A stretch of DNA of 64,000 nt from Mesorhabditis belari (GCA_958450365.1 CAUEEP010000331.1:1-64000); one strand, 5' to 3'. Positions 36,841-49,915 are shown, counted from the first letter of the stretch. Translations and numbers: made by a program. The notes: a model not told the origin generated them from the letters alone.

Positions 36841-37136
36841 TTCTTTTTAGCTCACCTCGCTTCCGTCCCACTGATCAAAAAGCCGAAATTAGTTGAGAAT
36901 AATCCTCCAATGAAATAACCTTTTTGAAGCACTAACATCAAATTTAGATGTCCAAAGTTAGATGCAACTAGCAACTAGCTCAAATATGCAATTGGACAGC
37001 TCAAAACCAAGAAATTCTAGCTGAAAGTTAGATTGCTAATGGTAAAGTGCTTGAACTGCTGGAGTGCTTGAACTGTGGGAATTGCGGGTTTTACTCTTTT
37101 ATGATTTGTTGCTAGTGAAAAGGTATGCAATAATTC
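36841..37136. repeat. 296-base exact duplicate, copy B
   Basis: Identical by eye to 25,178-25,473. It starts at the first base after copy 1 of the triplicated segment, so it marks a rearrangement joint. It carries an orphan terminal exon (36,851-36,917) with its acceptor and no partner exon nearby. Confidence 0.85.
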
Positions 37137-38980
37137 AATACCTTTTCGCGTTTTAAAAAGCTCTAAAAAGCTAATATTAACCAATTTCTATCCCAAAAGT
37201 TGTTTTTCTAGGTAATTTGAGGGTGTCAAATTCAAATTTTGACATAACAGAGCGTGTGGAACCATTTTGAAAGACAAAACGGCTAGCTCAAATTACAGAA
37301 AATTGTCGATTTTGCTCTTTCTATAGCTCCGTCCGTTTGTTTCAACAAGCTCCGTTTGTTTCAACAAGCTCCGTTTGTTTCAACAAGCAAATAAGCTTGC
37401 AACAATTTTTCCGCCTTTTCTCCAAAAACATTAGTGTTCGAAAAAATTCCATTGTCCTAGTTCTCAAAATTGGAGTTTGGGTCCAATGCGAGCTTTTTCC
37501 CTTATCTGGTCCCTACCTGCGCTTTTTGCTTTGCATTTTCAATCTTTCTTTTCTTTTTGGTTAATTAATTTGAATACTTCTCTGCATAAATTTATTTGTA
37601 AAAAGATCGTTCAAAGACAAAAACGTTTTCTACGCAAACTACCCTAAAGTAGAACTATCCGAAAAAGTGAAACCATTTGATTGTCTGTAACTCGAGTCAT
37701 AGAAATGAAATCATTCAAGGTTGTTTTATTGAAAATAAAAAATAAAAAACTCCTTGGCTTTTTGAGGAAAAAAGAAAAACATATTCAAACGTTGGAAAAT
37801 TGTAAAGTTTCTAACGCGTACAGGTAGCCTTTTCAGGCAAAAACAATTCAAAGCCAACCATCTTGAGATGGTTATTTGAATAACCTTGAGATATATTTGA
37901 ATGATTGGCTTGAGCCAATCATTCAAATATATCATTCCTAGCCGAAACAAGAAATGGCAAATAATTTGAGATTTCTTGAGAATCAAACATTTCTGAGCAA
38001 GTTCATCCTACGTATTTATTTGCATTCTGACCAAAATTTCATTAGCATCGAAGTAAAAGAGAAATTATCTTTGTGCAAGAATTACATAGTTTTTACCGAA
38101 ATACTAGCTAGACTGGTGACTAGCTAGGTGGAGTAGCTAGACTAGCTAGGTTGAGTTCAAAAGCCAAGGATGCCAAAAATGTCAAAGCCACAGAATTACT
38201 AATAGACTCATGAAATTAATTACAAAATGGAGCCTTTTTGCAAAGGAAAGCACTCTAAGGTGAGGTGCTAACTAGACTTGCTGAAAACTGAGTTCTACGT
38301 TAGGATTTTTAGTTTAAAACTGTGCTAAACTCGCTTTTTCATGGGCCAAAGTGCTGATCAACACAGAAAATAGACCCGTTACAAAGTCGAGTTTCACTCA
38401 CTTTATCTTACTGAGTGAAACATTCCAAATCAAGCAAAATCACATTCTAAATCGTGATCTCTTGAACCTTTAGTTTTTCGGCACAGGTGCTACCAAACAA
38501 AAGGCAGCTAGAAAATTCTCAAAAAATTTAAAATCGAAACCTAGTCGAAAAAGGGTTTCCTTTGAAAAGGGCTTCATTTTGATAGTTAATAAAAATCTTG
38601 CAAAAATATAGCAGAAATAGGCAAAGTTAAAAATTGCTAGGAGTTATTGATGGTTGACTTTTGATGATGGCGGGATCGATCGGCTCCAATATCTGAAAAT
38701 ATAATAAAATCAATTTCAGTCAAAACTACCTTAATCTTCCGCCAGTTTCTTATTCACGTAGCTCAATTTTGGTGAAACTCGATGAAAGAATCACAAGGTT
38801 CGAGTTAATCATAACAAAATTGAGCTAATCAAGTGAAAAATCGTACAGATTAGGGTAGTTTTAGCTAAATTCGAGTAAAAAACACTTTAATATAAACAAA
38901 AATATCTTCATTTTCATTCCTTTGTTTCAAGGATTTCAAATGAATAGTTTCAAATTAAACTACTCCTAGCCGAGTCTCGC
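37137..38980. other. Gap with short repeats and palindromes
   Basis: Three copies of a 20-base word (AGCTCCGTTTGTTTCAACA) occur at 37,325-37,385. A perfect palindrome with 21-base arms and a 2-base centre lies at 37,890-37,933 (arm end GAATGATTGGCT), directly after a smaller one, GGTTATTTGAATAACC (about 37,870). A CTAGCTAGACT-rich patch lies at 38,105-38,150. No gene is supported. Confidence 0.6.
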
Positions 38981-38989
38981 CTTTTAATT

Positions 38990-39350
38990 AACACAGATTT
39001 TCCTCTTGCCTCTTACCTGATAGAGTTTCCCCGCTTGTGGAATGTGTTGTTGACGAAGAACAAAGGGCGTCTTTGGGTCGGAGATGGGTTCGAAAGGAGA
39101 ATTACAGATAAAGAGCCCTTTTTGAACCTTCCTCCTCTCATTTCATCTGTTCGCTAAATCCTTTGGCACACAAACTAAAGCCCCAATTCAGCTATCACTT
39201 GAAACCTTTGCCTGATTTAAAATGACCTCTCCTCATCAAGAAGTAGCCTCTCTGATCAAGAAGTAAGCCAACGGTTAAATCAGAAGGCACCAAGTATTTC
39301 TTCTTGTCCAAATCGAGATTTTGGGGCCTTCCTCGACGATTAGCTTAAAT
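38990..39350 (-). pseudogene. Decayed ATG8/GABARAP-type gene (LGG-1-like)
   Basis: ATG8 proteins are ubiquitin-like modifiers conjugated to lipid in autophagy. On the minus strand, 39346-39180 encodes LIVEEGPK in one frame and DLDKKKYLVPSDLTVG in another, both matching consecutive parts of the ATG8 fold, so a frameshift separates them. An imperfect tandem copy of about 21 bases then interrupts the ..YFLIRKR.. part (reads LLLDQRGYFLMRRG). Further on (39110-39020) pieces of LRPEDALFFFVNN and IPQ..GxLYQ are visible, again in two different frames. The N-terminal helices and the C-terminal glycine region are not found. This is a clear relic with several disabling changes, not a working gene. It may be a fragment of a gene that retained an intron position (about 39,013). 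Confidence 0.75.
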
Positions 39351-39924
39351 ATAAAAAATGAACTTCCCACTAAATTAATTTCGTTCAAGTTTACTCGAAC
39401 TTTGTAACATCAAGTATTTTTTCAGAGGCCCCTACAGTAGCCTCAACTTCTCAGCAAAGCCTCGATATTAGGTATTTGGGACCTTAGGTGCAACATTGTA
39501 CCTTGTTTTTGGATTTTTGGGGAGGACCAGACACAACATTTTTCACGGTCATGTACTTTAATTCTACTAGATTGGCTCAGCCAGTTGGGAACTACTAGGG
39601 ATACTTTAAGAAACAACAAGCAGTTTAGGGTACGTACTGGCTGCTATATAGGGCCTCTACTTTTTTGGTATTGTGTACCGTGCCGGGTTTTCACTCAGGA
39701 ATCCACAACATTGAAACACGAGCATTTGGTTACTGAATGGACATGATTCGAGCTTGAACAAGGTTGAACATGATTCGAAGCTTGAACAAGCTTGTTCAAT
39801 GTTCAATGTCCGTGTACTTTCTGCAAATTTTACCCCTCAGCGCGTTGCTTGTCGAAGTTGTTTTCTCCTTTGTGTTGCCACTTCACGTTTGTCGGTTGAT
39901 CAGGTTGAATATTTGTATTAGATT

Positions 39925-40057
39925 TTCTTCTTGTCCTTGTTCTTGTTCTGGTTCATGTTCCTTCTTGTTCTTGCGCTTCTTCTTGTTCTTGCTCTTCTTC
40001 TTCTTCTTCTTATTCTTCTTGTTCTTCTTCTTCTTGTTCTTGGTCTTGTTCTTAGCT
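39925..40057. repeat. Low-complexity TTCTTG/CTTCTT tract
   Basis: About 130 bases of C/T-rich simple repeat with scattered G. The open frame across it (L/F/C/S-rich) is an artefact. Confidence 0.9.
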
Positions 40058-40630
40058 TAATATTTTGATAGCTTTGATTTGATTAAAGCTTTGGGCCCTG
40101 TGGTGAAGTGATTAAATGGGATGGAAACGAAGCGTTTCAAGGGTAAATCACTTTGGAATATTGTATTTGGATTTGGATTGTACCTGGACAATCGATGGAG
40201 GTATGGATGAATGCGATGATCAATGAAACACAATATTTAATTTCTGAATATTACAGTCTTAAGAAGTCAAGAAGTTGGTTTTAAACAAGGATTTCACCTC
40301 GATTTTAGAGGTGATGTTTGATGTCAAACACATCAAACAATCGATTGATGCAGTTCGGTGGGCTGGGAAAGTCCGTTTGCAGGTAAGGAAAGTGTCCGAT
40401 GGGAAAGTCCGTTTGCAAGTAAGGAAGCGAATTACTGACATATTTAAGTATAAACAAACTCCAAAATACTCAGGAAGACGAGGTGATTTATCGACAAATC
40501 CGGAAATACGATGCACACCGGATTATGTGATGGTTCGTTGTAGCAAATCAATTGTCTTAATGTGTCTTAATCAATTCTTTAAGGTGAAAAGCGACAATTA
40601 AATTTCATTCAAATAAAATTTAAATTCAAA
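40058..40630. other. Gap before copy 2 with a possible exon
   Basis: A 108-codon plus-strand frame (40275-40601) contains an internal direct repeat of the word GGGAAAGTCCGTTTGCA (about 40,367 and 40,398). A second frame from 40,472 reads EDEVIYRQIRKYDAHRIM then stop after an acceptor-like CAG. Neither is recognisable. Confidence 0.35.
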
Positions 40631-41668
40631 TTTGAATATTCACTTGGTGAGAAAATACGATAATATATTTATATTTTGTTTTATATAGAATACCAAAAAA
40701 ATTGGAAGGCCTTCAAAGGAAATGACTACAATATTTACACAAAAAAACGTGTGTAAGAAAAGGTGCTCAAATTAAAAGAAAAGGTTCCTAAAAAGTGCTC
40801 AAATTGAAATGTGGCAGGAGAAATAGAGTGAAAATTTGGTTGGAAATTTTGGAGAAGGAAAGTGAAGGTTAAGTTTTGTTGCTCATCAGTCAATGTTAGC
40901 CTTGTTATTGCTCAACTGAATAATCAATCTTTTCTTACCCCAAAATCCAAAATTGAGGTCAATGCTGCTAAGATTTATATAGCTTAGAACGTCAACTGTC
41001 AGAAAATGTCTGTTTCATCAACAGTTATTCAAAAAATCTAGCTAAATCGGGCTGCAGAATGGTCAGAAACTCTGTCTCCTCCATAATTGCTCGACCCACC
41101 GATAACCGTAAGGATCCAAAATGGCAATTTAGGGGATATTTTGTGGTTCTGCATGACCAAATAAACGTTCCTTTGCCTTGATCCTTTACGAGACCAATTG
41201 AAAGCTGTCATTTTTGCGAAAATTTTCTAAAGGACTTTAGGCGATTTGCCGGTTCTGAGTTAGCCAAAGTAGCTAGAGAACATGGATAATTGATTTGTGA
41301 TATACTGCAATCATTTCGATATCACAAAAAAATAATAGTCGCAATTTGGGAAAACGTTTTTGTCATGCTCGAAAAATAAATACTTAATCATCAAATAATG
41401 AAAGAAAAACAATTAACTGAAAATGAAATCATAAAGATTTTCTTATTTTCATCAACACAAAAAACAAGAATTGTACGACGGAATTACGTGGTTTTGAAGG
41501 ATTTAGGGGTTTTTCATTTGAGGAAGTGTTCCTTTTTCTAGATCACGTTTGGGTCGGTTTTTGGACGAAAATCGGGTTTTCCCTTTAGTTACATATGTTG
41601 AAAGTTTTGGGGAAATGAAGGCGATGAAAATGAATGAATGAGAAGAAAATAATGAAGTGAAAGTCGGA

Positions 41669-44600
41669 TTAATGTGCGCCATGTCCGTAGATCCAATTGA
41701 CGTCAACCTGTAAATGAAAGATGAAACTTTCCCTTGTAAAATTTTGATATATTTTAAATATTCGAAAGGTTTAGTACTGTTTTCCTGGATTCACCTGCGG
41801 TATATCAGCTGTGAGAAAATTCGGTGTTGTGCCGTGTAGTGCTCTGCTTTGAGTATGAATACTTTCGGGTGAAGCAGCCGATCCCCCGCGACCCCCTCGT
41901 TCACTTCCCGGTGAGGAATAGCCAGAAATTGAGTCACAAGGAGAGAATGGCTCATATAATCCTAAAATATTTAATTTAGAACTGAGCTGATCTGTTGAAA
42001 AATTTAAATTTCTCTACTACTTACTTTTCTTTGCTTCTTCGGCAGCAGCTCCATTCCACGTTCCGATTGTCATTTGAAGAGAATCGGAAAAGAGCGAATT
42101 CTCTTGACGAGTCTCCGAAAGTGTAAAGGGCTAATTAAGGTTTTAATATATTACTAGTTTTTTACCTGTTCATTGAAGTATCGAGGCTGATTGTGAATGG
42201 ATGATTGACCTTGAATGGGTCGTGGTGTTGGTAAAAGAGTTGACTCAATTGGAGTACCCAATCCATAACCAGATCTTGATTGAGGCTGAGGCCCAAAGAG
42301 AGAATGATTCGAATTCTGAATTAGATAAGAAATAGATTCGACCCAGCTTCTAGCTTTGAAGTAGAGATAGAGAAACTAACCCGAACTGGTGGTTGTGGTT
42401 GATTGAGTGTGTTAATGTAATTGGTCCATCTAAAATGCAACATTTATTTATTATTTTAGTTTCAAGACTTGTAAAATTATTATATTTATCAGTTTCTTAC
42501 GTGTGGATTTCTTGCTCCTTTTGCTGTTGTTGTTGAAGAAGTCCTTGTTGTCCTTGCATCAACAGGAGTATTAGCTGTTGATTTGCTACCACGTATTGCT
42601 ACAAGCTTTCTAATAATTGCGAATTTCAAATTTCTTACAGCAGTCAAATCCAGATCGAAGAAACCCTTGGGCAAACTGGGCAAATTGGACAAACTGACCA
42701 AATTTTGATAGATCGTTCGTTGCTCGGAACGGGTTCGCTCTTGGTTTTTCTGAAAGAAAAGCTTTAAATAAATTACAACTAAAGTTAAAAGATATTCAAC
42801 ATTGTCATTTTACCAGCCCATTTTTTACCAGCTCACCGTGAAACACGAATCGCATTTTGTTGTGTGTGGAGTGTTCACTCGATGTCCCCTCAATTCAGCC
42901 GGTTCCACAAACTTTCTGGCCTCTTTTTTCCACGCCAGAACTTGCTCTTTTTGAGCCGCAGTAAATGCCTAGAAATGAATGTTATATTTAATCCTTGATT
43001 TACATTTTTATCCTCACAGCATTGCTGAGAATCCTATCATAAGTATTGAGTAACATGAAAAGATATTCATCTTCGAGATCTTCACGAACAGCTTGTAAAC
43101 CACCACAAAAAACGAGGCAATGCACATGGAATAGGAGACGATAAAGCATACCCGGTAAATTCTGAAAAGGACAAATTATTTAAATTCATTATCGCAGCCA
43201 AACCTGATCCTGTATTTTGATACATGGCGTATCAATCGATTTGGAATTTGTCGATCTGTATGGATGAATTGGTGTGCCGAGTGTTTGAAGGAGACACACA
43301 ATAGCGCAATTCACACACCGTTTCCCAGCACCCATGAATAACATCTGAAACTAAATGATCTAAAAGTAAATGACAAATAAACTCCTACTCTTCTGAATAT
43401 AACCACTCACTTGTTCGTTTTCACGGAGAATTGCGGGACGTTGAATGAGTTTCTCGATTGACTGAAGAATTTTCTTCCTTGCTCCTTTCGTCACATGTTC
43501 CTGCTCCAGAGTGTTTTCGTCTGCAAATATTGTATTGAAAATGCCTGGCTCAACTCTATTTCCATAGAGCCTTATTTTGCGATCTCACACCTCAAATTTC
43601 CAACGCTTTCATCTAAACTATCACAATCTTCTACCTGCTCTTCCCTTTCTAATTCATTTTTAAAACGTATCCCCCTTTTCCTTTCTACCGTAATCTTATC
43701 TGTCTTTATTTTTAGACAAACAAAATTACTTTCTCTTTCTACCGTAATCTTGTCTGTCTTTTAATCTGTTTTGTTTTTAGATGAAAAGATTACTTTCTCT
43801 TTCTACCTCTTCTACCTCTTTCTATTTTCTACCTTTCTCTATTTTTATCCAATCAATCCACTTTTTATAGCTTTCGATATCCTTTTTTGGGGTAGGCTAG
43901 TTTCTGCAGTTTTTTTTACGCAACTCACCATAACTTTTTTTCTAAGTCGACCAATCTTTATGACTTTGGTTTCATTTTGTAGATCTCAATAAGTGCAACA
44001 AAAGGACACCAAAAGCATAAAGATTGATCCACTTAGAAGAAAGTTATGGCAAGCTACGCAAAAGATCCTGTTGGGCAAAAAGTTTGGCGCAAAGTAGCCT
44101 ACCTTTTTGAACACTCATAGAATCAGACGAAAGTAGATGGATTGGATAAAAATATACAAGATTACCGTAGAAATTACGACAAAATGGAGACAAGATTAAG
44201 ATTACGGTAGAAAAAGAAAATCGATTAGCCGAGTACTTCAAGCTTTTCGTTTTCGTTTTCGTCAAGTGCACATTGCATCATTGCCAAAAAAGGAAAAAGG
44301 GAATTTGAATGGCACAAGCAAATTCTAGAACTTTTCAGGATTACATCACTTAAATCAAATTGCTGCATAATTCAAGCTCAAAGATATCCAGAAGTTCTCC
44401 GTCTCCCCAGTCGTGCGTGTTGCTGTTGAACCAAAGAACCCCGAAGACCTTCCCAAATTCTTTAGAACTTTGGTATCACAATTTTCTACCTATATTTATG
44501 TCTGAATTGAATAACTTATTTCCTCTCTCATTTAAAAGATTCTCTCAATTTCCCCTTTTGGCACAAATTTTATGACTTTTTCATTGGCATCCCCAAATGC

Positions 44601-47554
44601 ACACATAGTTAGAGAAATAAAATAAAGAAAATCACCACCTTTTCTCCTAATTTCTCTAAAACCTTGGAGAAATTCTAGGCTGATACCATTGAAAAAGCAA
44701 ATTGAGCTACAGTAAGATTGGGAAAAAACTAAGTGATTTTAAGGAGATGAAAAGGATTTTTATAAAATTTAAGCAAAACAAACCGAGACTCATCATTTGA
44801 TCGTATGTCATTTCTTGGAAAAGAGCCGTGTATTTGTGAAGGCGAAGAGATTTTAACCAAGGTTCCACATCTAAAGTTAAGGCTATAATTTTAGCTGTGT
44901 TTTGCCAGTTTTCCATTTCTATTTTCTATTCCTATTTTCTATTTCTTCTAGACTTTCTTCCCGTTTTTCCATTGAGCTTTTTTCTGCAATCACATCATTT
45001 CACTTTTCTATAAAAGTCCCCTATCGGATTAACTCGAGTAAACCAGTTGCTTTGACAATGAGTCAAGCTAACAACTTAAAAATGAGTTTGAGAGGTAGTG
45101 AACCAAGAACGTGAACATCCAAAAAACATAACTCAATCAATATGAAGTGTCGAAATCTTCCATTGAATATCTTCTAGACAGACACCTAGACATCGTTTCG
45201 TTTTGGCTGGGTGCAAGTGTGAGTTGACAGAGATCAAATCGGAGATTGCAAATCCGTTCAAGAGATCTGATCAAAAAGGAGAAGTTGAGAAATGGAAAAA
45301 ATAATAGGTTGACTAAAACAGATTGTTGATCAAAAAGAGCTGCTAGTATTGCTTTTAGTACTACGAACAATCAACTGATCTTCATGGTTGATGCTAGATA
45401 GAAAGCAAAACTTCACTTCTTAAAGCTTCTTAAAAAGATTCTATAATGTACTAAAAGATTCGCATTCCCAGCTAATGGTGATCTTTTTGATCGAGAGTCG
45501 GATAGAGACTGGTCCAATCATCCAATCATCATTTTGTCCCCCTTTTCCCTTTCTTTTACCTAAAAGATTTCTTCCAGACAATAATGTTTTCTTTTGCCCT
45601 TTTTGCCTGAATATCTTAGAAATCTTAGAAATGGCAGACAAGACCACTCGGCGGAAAAATGAAAAAATGGATGATCTTCGAGGTTCATGTTACGATTTAT
45701 TGTAAATATTTATTTCGATGAAGACTAATGCAAATGTTTGCTTCAGCTCAAATTCCTTGTAAACATATTTTTTCCAAAAATTTCAATTTTCTGAGGGACC
45801 TCGAAATGATGGGTGGCACAAAGAGACGCCAAGAAGGTAACATTTCCTATTCTCTGATCTCGGCTTGACTTGTCGCCTATTTGAAGCTGTAATATAAAAG
45901 AAAAAAGGAGAAAGAGAGCGACTCGCAATGATTTCCGCCTTATTCTTCGGCAGCGTAGAAATGTTGCAAGACGGCCGAACGCAGCGAGACGGCTCCATCC
46001 AAAAAATGACGACAAAAAATTTAAGGCAAAAAACGCGGCGGAAAGTGATTAGCATACTGAAGATACATGGCAAAACGTTATTGTTAAAAATAAGTAATTT
46101 TTGGGTATAATCCGGTGGGTCAATTCCCATGCCAGTTTAGAATGATTGAGTCCGCCTAACCTTATGTATGTTGAACTAAGTTCAGAACCTTCTTGATCAC
46201 AGTGCACTCTTCTAAAATTAACTCCAGCCGATCCTACTTGATCGGTGAAAGAGGAAATGCATCTCTCCAAACCGTTTTCTTTTCCGCTCCTAATCGGTCA
46301 CTTATCGCTTTCTTTTCCCTCGTTTCATTTTTCTTTTTCAATCCATGTGATGCAATCCTTGTCTTTCAGTCTTTTCTTTTCCTTCGATCGGCCCATGTCT
46401 AGTCTGAGCTGTGTCTGGGAAAAACGAGTCGACCAGACTGCACCTATTCACTTCTTTTCTTCTTCGACCCTTCTCTCGATCTCGATGAGGGGAATTCAAC
46501 CATCGCATCGAAACCCTCAATCTCTAGACAGTTCTAGTTGAAAAGAGAGCAAAAAATAATAAAGTTTACAGGGATTCACCAGCCAAGGGGAAAGAGAAGA
46601 AGGGAAAAGTGGAAAGTTCCTCTTTCACATCTTGGCAAACTGCTCGCAGAGATCGGCATCTCCAAAAAAGAGAGAAGTTGCGAATCATGCTAGGGTGAAA
46701 ACTCCAAAAAACAGAACGCCAAAGCACAACGATGAAATCGATCACAAAAGGGGTCAAGGCGATGTGAGAAGAAAACAATAATATTTGCTCTCGACAAATT
46801 GCAGTTTTGTTTTCCTTCCACAAAATCTTATTTTCTTACTAACAGTATTTTCTTACCTACCCAGGTTTACAGTAAAACAAATTATTCACAATTATTCACA
46901 TACGAGAGGGGAGAGAGGAAAAGAGAGGGGATGAACCTAGTGGAAGCCTCTCGTCCACCCAATTTCCCCGTTCATTCAAAGCCCCAAACAACCAGGGATG
47001 GTTTAATTATGCAAATGGAATTCCGAGGTGCCGAATGATTGGTTTTCGAGAATACCTCGAATGAGATACTCGATTTATGACAAAATCTAATCAAAAAGAC
47101 TTACTTGATTGATTCGTGGACGTGGTGGGGGCAACATTTGAGCTTGTTGAGGATAAGTTGGCACTTTGGTCGGAAGAAGGTTTGGGAGAGACCCGGAGGG
47201 ATCTTGGATTAATGATGCCAGAGAAGCCATTGCTGGTCTGAAATATCGAGAAGGTTACTGTTAAACGCGTGAATGTTTAAGCCAGCAAATTACTGTAGCT
47301 TATACTCCTTGAAGCGAAACAAACCAAAGCAAAAATCAAAAAATCAGTAAGTTCTAATCATTTTCCTTTCCAGTTCTAAAGAATCCCCAAGTTTTAGTAA
47401 CTTTTCATTTAAAAATTCATAAAAAGTTCATTGTGACTATCATTTTCCCTTTTCAAAAGTTTCAAAAGTACAAACCTCAAATTGAAATTGAACCTTTCAA
47501 TGAGTCGTGAATCGTCGTGATTTCCTTTCATTGGCATTGTCTCCTCACGTGCAT
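41669..47554 (-). CDS. Smaug/SAMD4-like SAM-domain RNA-binding protein, copy 2 (internal deletion)
   Basis: Smaug proteins bind stem-loop mRNAs through a SAM domain and recruit deadenylase or repressors in the cytoplasm. Minus-strand exons: 47554-47476, 47237-47105 (ending [12 protein letters not shown]), SAM part 1 44870-44784 ([20 protein letters not shown]), SAM part 2 43520-43411 ([17 protein letters not shown]), 43344-43204, 43161-43018, 42968-42837, 42749-42639, 42598-42501 (Q-rich), 42429-42381, 42315-42166, 42130-42025, 41961-41795 ([16 protein letters not shown]) and 41707-41669 (YGHGAH, stop). All 12 exons from the SAM domain to the stop join in phase. The exon ending at 47105 is phase 0 but SAM part 1 needs phase 1, because two exons seen in copies 1 and 3 are deleted here. 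The first coding exon is not identified. The 3' part is the best preserved of the three copies. Confidence 0.75.
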
Positions 47555-49374
47555 CTGAAAAATAAACTCAATGATCTCTGATTTAAATTCTTTCTCCCGA
47601 GTCAAAAGTTTTCATCAAAAGTAAAGCGATATAAATCATGAGAAATGATGAAGATTTTGGAGATAGACCAACATTTAGAAGCCCTTTTTAATTAATCAAT
47701 TTTGGGTGTCACCCAAAATATGATTTTAGACGGAATTTAATTGCTTTCAAAATGGCTTTGAATCCTGGGCTTAAACTTCAAAACAATAATTGTTTGTGAA
47801 TGGCTGGAAATGCTGTAGACTGACTCCTTCTCTCCCAAACGGTGATTCCTGACTGGTCCGTTGCGCTTATTAATAAAAGACTTTCTCTTTTTCTTCTCAT
47901 TGCCCTCTTTTGTCTTTACCCGTTTGCCGAGGCCACCGTCAAAAAATCGTGAAAAACTATCAAAAAAGCGCCACAAAATGCAGACCCGGGGAGGACGATG
48001 ATTTCTCTAGAAAAAAGGAAAAGATGGGATTGAAAAAGAAATAAGGAATTTTGAGGAGATTGTCGTATTTGGAGATTGGGGACCGAGTAGAGGATATAAA
48101 TGAACTCTTCGATCAGTGGCGCTAGCCACTTAGGAAATTCAATATCTTCGTGATAAATCCGATCACGATGGTTTGTCTGATTTCTCCCTTTTTTTGGCCA
48201 AAAGGTGTTCCCGTTTCAAGAATTTAAAGCGAATCATATGAATACATCGACAGATGGGACGTGATTCCTCCTCTACTTCCTACTCTCCCCATTTTCCTTT
48301 ATTTTTCTCCATCAACTTCTTCTCATTTTTCTAAATTAACACCTGCTGAACATCTTTTTCCCGTCTCACATCCAATAAAGAGACAAAACTGGAAAGCTAC
48401 CATTTAGAAATCTCTTTTCAAAGAATAACAGTTGCGAAGATGAAATTTTTTTGCATGACTCTAACTTCATTAAAGTAAACAAAGAATCATCAAAATTGAG
48501 GCATCAAGGGGTTAGTGACGAAAAAATAGTATTTCTTGTAAGGAAAACATTATCGGTTTGGGTTGAGGGATTTCCCGCAAGTTTTGGACCGATTCGAATC
48601 AACATATAAAGCTAGCCCTTTTTCTTGACCGATGCCCGTAATTCGATCAGTTTGCGAAATTCTCAAAAATTCTCATTTAACTGCAAAAATACCACTCTCA
48701 TTTTGGAAAAGAAGTTCTTGTTTTTGCTCTTGTCGGGCTCATTGAAAATGAATAAGGTTAAATACTATTGTGGATGAAGAGTGAAGGGTTTTTCTCGTAG
48801 TCAAACACGTTTTTTTTCCTTTGGCACTCTGAGGGAGGGGAGATGGCCCAATTTCGCGCGCAACTGGCTTAGAACTCTGCCCGCCTTGGACCCCTTAAAA
48901 ACAAAGAATTGAAACGATGAATGACCCACTAGAATAAAGGATATTCCCATTGAAAGAAAACTTTTTCACTCTAGCTTGGTGGTCATCTACCCCACTACAG
49001 ATATATACAGATAAAGCAGAGGAAAGATGGAAAATAAATCAAAAAGACATTGATGAATAATTCAATAAACTAAAGATCGGCATTTAAACAAAAATATCGG
49101 GGCTTTTAGAGCAGAACTGACTATCGGAGCTTTCAAAGCAGAAAGTCGAAAACAATATAGCCTCGCTCGCAAAGACCAAACGAAACTAAAACAAATAAAT
49201 AAAAAGAAAAAGTAAACGTTAACAGTAAAGAAAATTATATCAGTGGAGAAAAGTTCATGGAAGTAATAGCGATCATGGGAAAATCAGACGTGTGCGCTTG
49301 GAAGGATGGCTTCCCCATACTTTTGATTCTGCAAGAAAAAAGAGAAGGGGTCTTTTGAGCAAAGGAGAGGAGCT
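47555..49374. other. Upstream region of Smaug copy 2, no firm exon
   Basis: Further 5' exons of the Smaug gene should lie here, since the exon at 47554 begins in phase 1. A short minus-strand ORF near 47,976-47,925 (RFFDSFSRFFDGGLGKR then GTAAAG donor) is a weak candidate. The Smaug dimerisation region near the N terminus of known family members was not recognised. Confidence 0.35.
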
Positions 49375-49735
49375 GAGGGACTGGCAATGAAGAAGAGAGC
49401 GGGCACACGGAGGAAAAGAGGAGGAGAAAGGGAGACCGGCATAGGGAGACTATCAAGGGGTCTCCCTCTCCTCTTCTTCCCTTTTCTTGGCAAACCATTC
49501 AAAGAAGAAGAGAGCGGGCACACGGAGGAAAAAGAGGAGGAGAAAGGGAGACCGGCATAGGGAGACTATCAAGGGGTCTCCCTCTCCTCTTCTTCCCTTT
49601 TCTTGGCAAACCATTCAAAGAAGAAGAGAGCGGGCACACGGAGGAAAAAGAGGAGGAGAAAGGGAGACCGGCATAGGGAGACTATCAAGGGGTCTCCCTC
49701 TCCTCTTCTTCCCTTTTCTTGGCTTCCCTCCTCTC
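49375..49735. repeat. Tandem repeat, about 116-base unit, three copies
   Basis: Three consecutive copies beginning AAGAAGAGAGCGGGCACACG at about 49,389, 49,504 and 49,620. Each has a purine-rich half and a C/T-rich half that can pair around GGGAGACTATCAAGGGGTCTCCC-like sequence, so each unit is itself a hairpin. The repeat falls in the 4.46-kb part found only in copy 2. ORFs on both strands across it repeat with the unit and are artefacts. Confidence 0.9.
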
Positions 49736-49737
49736 CG

Positions 49738-49915
49738 ACTAGGCTGATTGACCACCTACCGGCAAAAGTTTTATGTGCTGAATTGCCTAAATTTGGTCGG
49801 AAACAAGCTCCGCCCCATCTAGCAAACGGGCAACATAAAAGCCAGCAAGATGCTTCCCTCCGACCAAATTCAGCATCAGGCAATTCAGCACATCAAAACG
49901 GTGATCGACCCCTTT
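49738..49915. mobile_element. Foldback element, about 178 bases
   Basis: The left arm 49,740-49,803 (containing TGTGCTGAATTGCC and AAATTTGGTCGG) and the right arm 49,857-49,915 (CCGACCAAATTCAGC, GGCAATTCAGCACAT, GGTGATCGACC) are reverse complements with a few gaps, around a loop of about 55 bases. MITE-like; directly abuts the 116-base tandem array. Confidence 0.75.

Noticed and set aside
39764..40060. 98-codon ORF rich in F, L, S and C
   Set aside because: Produced by the TTCTTG simple repeat.
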